Source: Cristatella mucedo
Taxonomy: Eukaryota > Bryozoa > Phylactolaemata > Cristatellidae
Length of the DNA stretch: 64,000 bases
Assembly (NCBI GenBank): GCA_009760855.2
Contig: WPIO01000004.1
Coordinates: forward strand, 541,501-605,500
Direction: 5' to 3'
Positions 61,450-64,000 of this stretch are shown in pieces (within the stretch, counting starts at the first letter, position 1; the number at the start of each line of letters is the position of its first letter). The translations under genes were made by a program, and so were the position numbers. A model generated the notes under the pieces. The model was not told the origin of the DNA. It made no database searches and saw only the letters and a list, made by a program, of their open reading frames with translations.

Positions 61450-61581
61450 TTAGCAATGACAGCAACGGGTGCTTGTTTGTTTGGTACATCCCAGAAAACA
61501 GCCAGTCTCCACTGCCTAATGAAAAGCTGCTAGCGCACCGTTTATTGGCAGACTTATTATGCTTACTACGCGGACTGCAAG
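61450..61581 (+). CDS. Possible plus-strand exon, unrecognised protein
   Basis: After TCCTTAG the frame reads SNGCLFVWYIPENSQSPLPN then EKLLAHRLLADLLCLLRGLQ and meets an excellent donor CAAG|GTGAGTGT. The composition is protein-like with a leucine-rich helix at the end. It does not match Ldh2, so it would belong to a neighbouring gene. Family unknown; the acceptor is uncertain. Confidence 0.35.
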
Positions 61582-61690
61582 GTGAGTGTGACCTATTCTG
61601 ATTGGTCACGTTGTTGTGGCTCCGCCCCGATAGCTCTATCACACTGCCCTCTCTCTTTCTCCCTCGCTCTCTTCTCTACCTTTCTCTTTG

Positions 61691-61762
<72 letters not shown>
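61691..61762. repeat. (CT)n microsatellite
   Basis: About 70 bp, uninterrupted. Confidence 0.96.
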
Positions 61763-61764
<2 letters not shown>

Positions 61765-61799
61765 TTCTCTCTTCTCTCCCTCTCACTTACTACTCTCGC

Positions 61800-62508
61800 A
61801 CGAAATCGTATACAATTGCTAGAAGAACCGGTAACAGACAATCGGCAGCCTTGGACGATTAGCACAGTCGCCCAGTGAATGGGTTCAGTACTCACTTTTG
61901 TTTCGGTAGCCTGCTGCCCGTGTTTATTCGCTAGCTGCAAGAAGGCACTCTACTATCGCAGCATGATTCTGTCAATATATCTTCATAAATTCCAAGGTAG
62001 TGTGATAACGATAGTGCGTTTACTTGATGCATCGCTGTATTTTTAAACTGTCATTTTTAAAGGTGTTCGGCGTGCCGCGACGGTACGGCTGGCGCTTGTC
62101 CTAGAATTGACCCCCTATCTGCCTATGGAGTTTGCTTTGCTACATGTCGTATATGCAGCTGTCTAGATAGGGTTAGTTTAAAATCCAGGCGTGTCAATGT
62201 TCGAGACAGCAATATGCGTTGAGAATGCTTTTCGGCAGGATCTAATTTATGTCTCGAGTTCTTCCGTCGATCGTACATAGAAACCCACCCTTCCTGTTAT
62301 TTTCTTTGATCTTCACTTCACCATCGAGTTATTCCGCCAGGAATACATTTCAGGAAGAGAGATGAGCCTGCTGGTAGCCGTGGCAGCATATGAAACAGAT
62401 AGAACTCTACTACTGCAGGATTTACGTGTACATGCGACAATTATAATAAGTGTGTATATATATTTATTTATATGTAGATATATATGCATGCATACTTATA
62501 TATAACTA

Positions 62509-62510
<2 letters not shown>
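61800..62510. other. Anonymous downstream sequence
   Basis: I see no supported feature. Confidence 0.5.
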
Positions 62511-62512
<2 letters not shown>

Positions 62513-62555
<43 letters not shown>

Positions 62556-62573
62556 ATGTATGTATGTATGTAT
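62513..62573. repeat. (TA)n then (GTAT)n microsatellite
   Basis: TA run to about 62546, GTGTGTAT, then about four GTAT units immediately before an L2-B copy. Confidence 0.93.
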
Positions 62574-62836
62574 CGACAACTACTCTCCTACTGCCGACTA
62601 TGGCACATCCTTTTCAGCGGTCCTGAGCTGCTACTTCTATGCTACTCACTGCCTCAACTGCTCTCCTGACTCTGCTATGCTTCCCACTTTCTCTTAGTTG
62701 CGTGAGACGAACTCTGTTGGCTACCGAATGCGTACCGAAAGCCGCTTAGGCTGTGAGTGCGCTATACAAAACTCTCCTTCGTAACACCCACATGGTCTTT
62801 ATGACTTTGTGGAGTTACAGACGGAGATACGTACAT
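62574..62836 (+). mobile_element. L2-B 3' end, plus strand
   Basis: GACAACTACTCTCCTACTGC, CTGTTGGCTACCGAATGCGT, CGCTATACAAAACTCTCCTT, GTGGAGTTACAGACGGAGAT, passing directly into (ACAT)n. Confidence 0.9.
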
Positions 62837-62871
62837 ACATACATACATACATACATACATACATACATACA

Positions 62872-62900
<29 letters not shown>
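62837..62900. repeat. (ACAT)n tetranucleotide repeat at the L2-B tail
   Basis: About 16 units of CATA/ACAT. Confidence 0.95.
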
Positions 62901-62902
<2 letters not shown>

Positions 62903-62937
62903 GTATATATAGAATAAATAATAAGACGATGATCCAA

Positions 62938-63102
62938 GCTGATCCAACAGCTTCTTTTGTATAGCGACAGAAGAGTCTTAACGGCTATCACCAGCGCTTA
63001 CAGTGGCGATGAAGGATCGCCCACCACAAGATTCCAACCCATGACCTCGGGGCCGAGGTCGTGAAAAGCAACCACTTTACCTTATGAGCCATCACGGCTC
63101 AC
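62938..63102 (-). mobile_element. SINE-B copy, minus strand
   Basis: On the + strand GCTGATCCAACAGCTTCTTT, TGTATAGCGACAGAAGAGTC, TTAACGGCTATCACC, GATCGCCCACCACAAGATTC, GTGAGCCATCACGGCTCAC. The antisense order is the same as the copy at 60.7 kb. Confidence 0.88.
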
Positions 63103-63103
63103 T

Positions 63104-63140
63104 AAATATATAAATATATATAAATAAATAAATATATATA

Positions 63141-63188
<48 letters not shown>
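63104..63188. repeat. (AT)n / (AAAT)n microsatellite
   Basis: TATAAATA units grading into pure TA. Confidence 0.93.
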
Positions 63189-63189
<1 letters not shown>

Positions 63190-63194
<5 letters not shown>

Positions 63195-64000
63195 TACTAA
63201 AATACATATGTATGTCCTGATGCTTCATGTCTATGTATGTAGAGCTCAATGTCAAATTGCAATGACAAAGGCTAGCTTGGGAATCTCATGAACTGCAGTG
63301 CTTGACAAAATCAATGCTAAAAATATAATGACAAGGTAAGCATTAAATGAGGAAGCTATAATATTTTAATTTACGGGCGCTGCCAGCCCGGTTAGCCTAC
63401 TAGGTGGGAAACAAACATGCGAAATTGACACGTTTGACGGTTTCTAATGAGTTCGGAAACAGTTGCGGTTTTCGGAATATAGCTTTTCGGCGTCACCATC
63501 AGAACAGGGCGAAAAAAATCGGATGCGCTAAGTATCCTCCCTCTCGGATAATGCATCTCAATTAATGTGTGGTGTTTCTTCAGGAATGGTCGTGATTGAT
63601 TCGAGACATCCGGTTTCTCGCATTTGCAGACGTAGGTCAGACCTGATTCAAGACTGCAAAAAATGACAGTGCAGTTTAAGGGAAAAACCAGCCGGTTTTG
63701 CCCTCCTATACAAAAATGTTAAAACTTTTTAAGACAGCTTTTGAAGGCATGGCAAAAACCTGAGACGCGAAAACCATGCAAGTATTAACAAGTTTGCTTG
63801 GCAATTATGAGAAGGTAGTTCAATGTAGTACGTGCATTTGATAAATCTTCAAAGTGGTGACCTAGGAGATAACTTGAAAGAATTCTCCCAGACGACTGCT
63901 GAGAAAACGCCTGACCCGACACGGTTGCTGAAATACATTTTTAGAGAGGAGGTTGCTCGATGCATCCAGTAAATCCTACTTCGTTCTCACTGCTCAGTCG
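63190..64000. other. Anonymous terminal stretch
   Basis: I see no supported gene, RNA or repeat family. Confidence 0.5.

Overview
The window looks like nuclear DNA of an animal. Coding sequence is very sparse and lies in short, cleanly spliced exons. Between them are long introns filled with L2/CR1-type non-LTR retrotransposons, tRNA-derived SINEs and very long microsatellites. The L2 clade, tRNA-headed SINEs and an animal-type Ldh2 dehydrogenase together suggest a metazoan, most likely an aquatic invertebrate. I cannot fix the phylum from sequence alone.

The one gene I can name with confidence is on the + strand and spans most of the window. It is the C-terminal part of a malate/L-lactate/ureidoglycolate dehydrogenase of the Ldh2 family, in three exons: 4055-4173, 32079-32174 and 57036-57143 (probably reading on to a TGA at 57168-57170). 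The exons join in phase 0 and give one continuous protein segment of about 107 to 116 residues. The two introns are 27,905 and 24,861 bp. The 5' exons, with the start codon and catalytic histidine region, are not in the window.

Four interspersed repeat families recur. L2-A is a LINE with APE endonuclease and reverse transcriptase remnants, a 3' UTR with an internal minisatellite, and a terminal hairpin followed by (ATT)n. SINE-A is tRNA-headed, and its 3' end copies the L2-A terminal hairpin, so the two look like a SINE and its partner LINE. L2-B is a second LINE family with a different 3' end, seen only as C-terminal RT and tail. SINE-B is a second tRNA-headed family with a good B box. Nested and very short insertions are common.

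Region by region: 1-4 kb holds repeats; 4-32 kb is intron 1, with LINEs, SINEs, a 187-bp-arm inverted repeat at 21.8-22.3 kb, a GC-rich stretch at 23-26 kb and a roughly 0.9 kb CTG higher-order array at 28.1-29.0 kb; 32-57 kb is intron 2, rich in (CT/GA)n, (TA)n and LINE/SINE fragments; 57-64 kb is downstream sequence. A Tc1-like transposase scrap and several anonymous coding-like segments, mostly on the minus strand, are also listed at low confidence. No rRNA, functional tRNA or CRISPR was seen.
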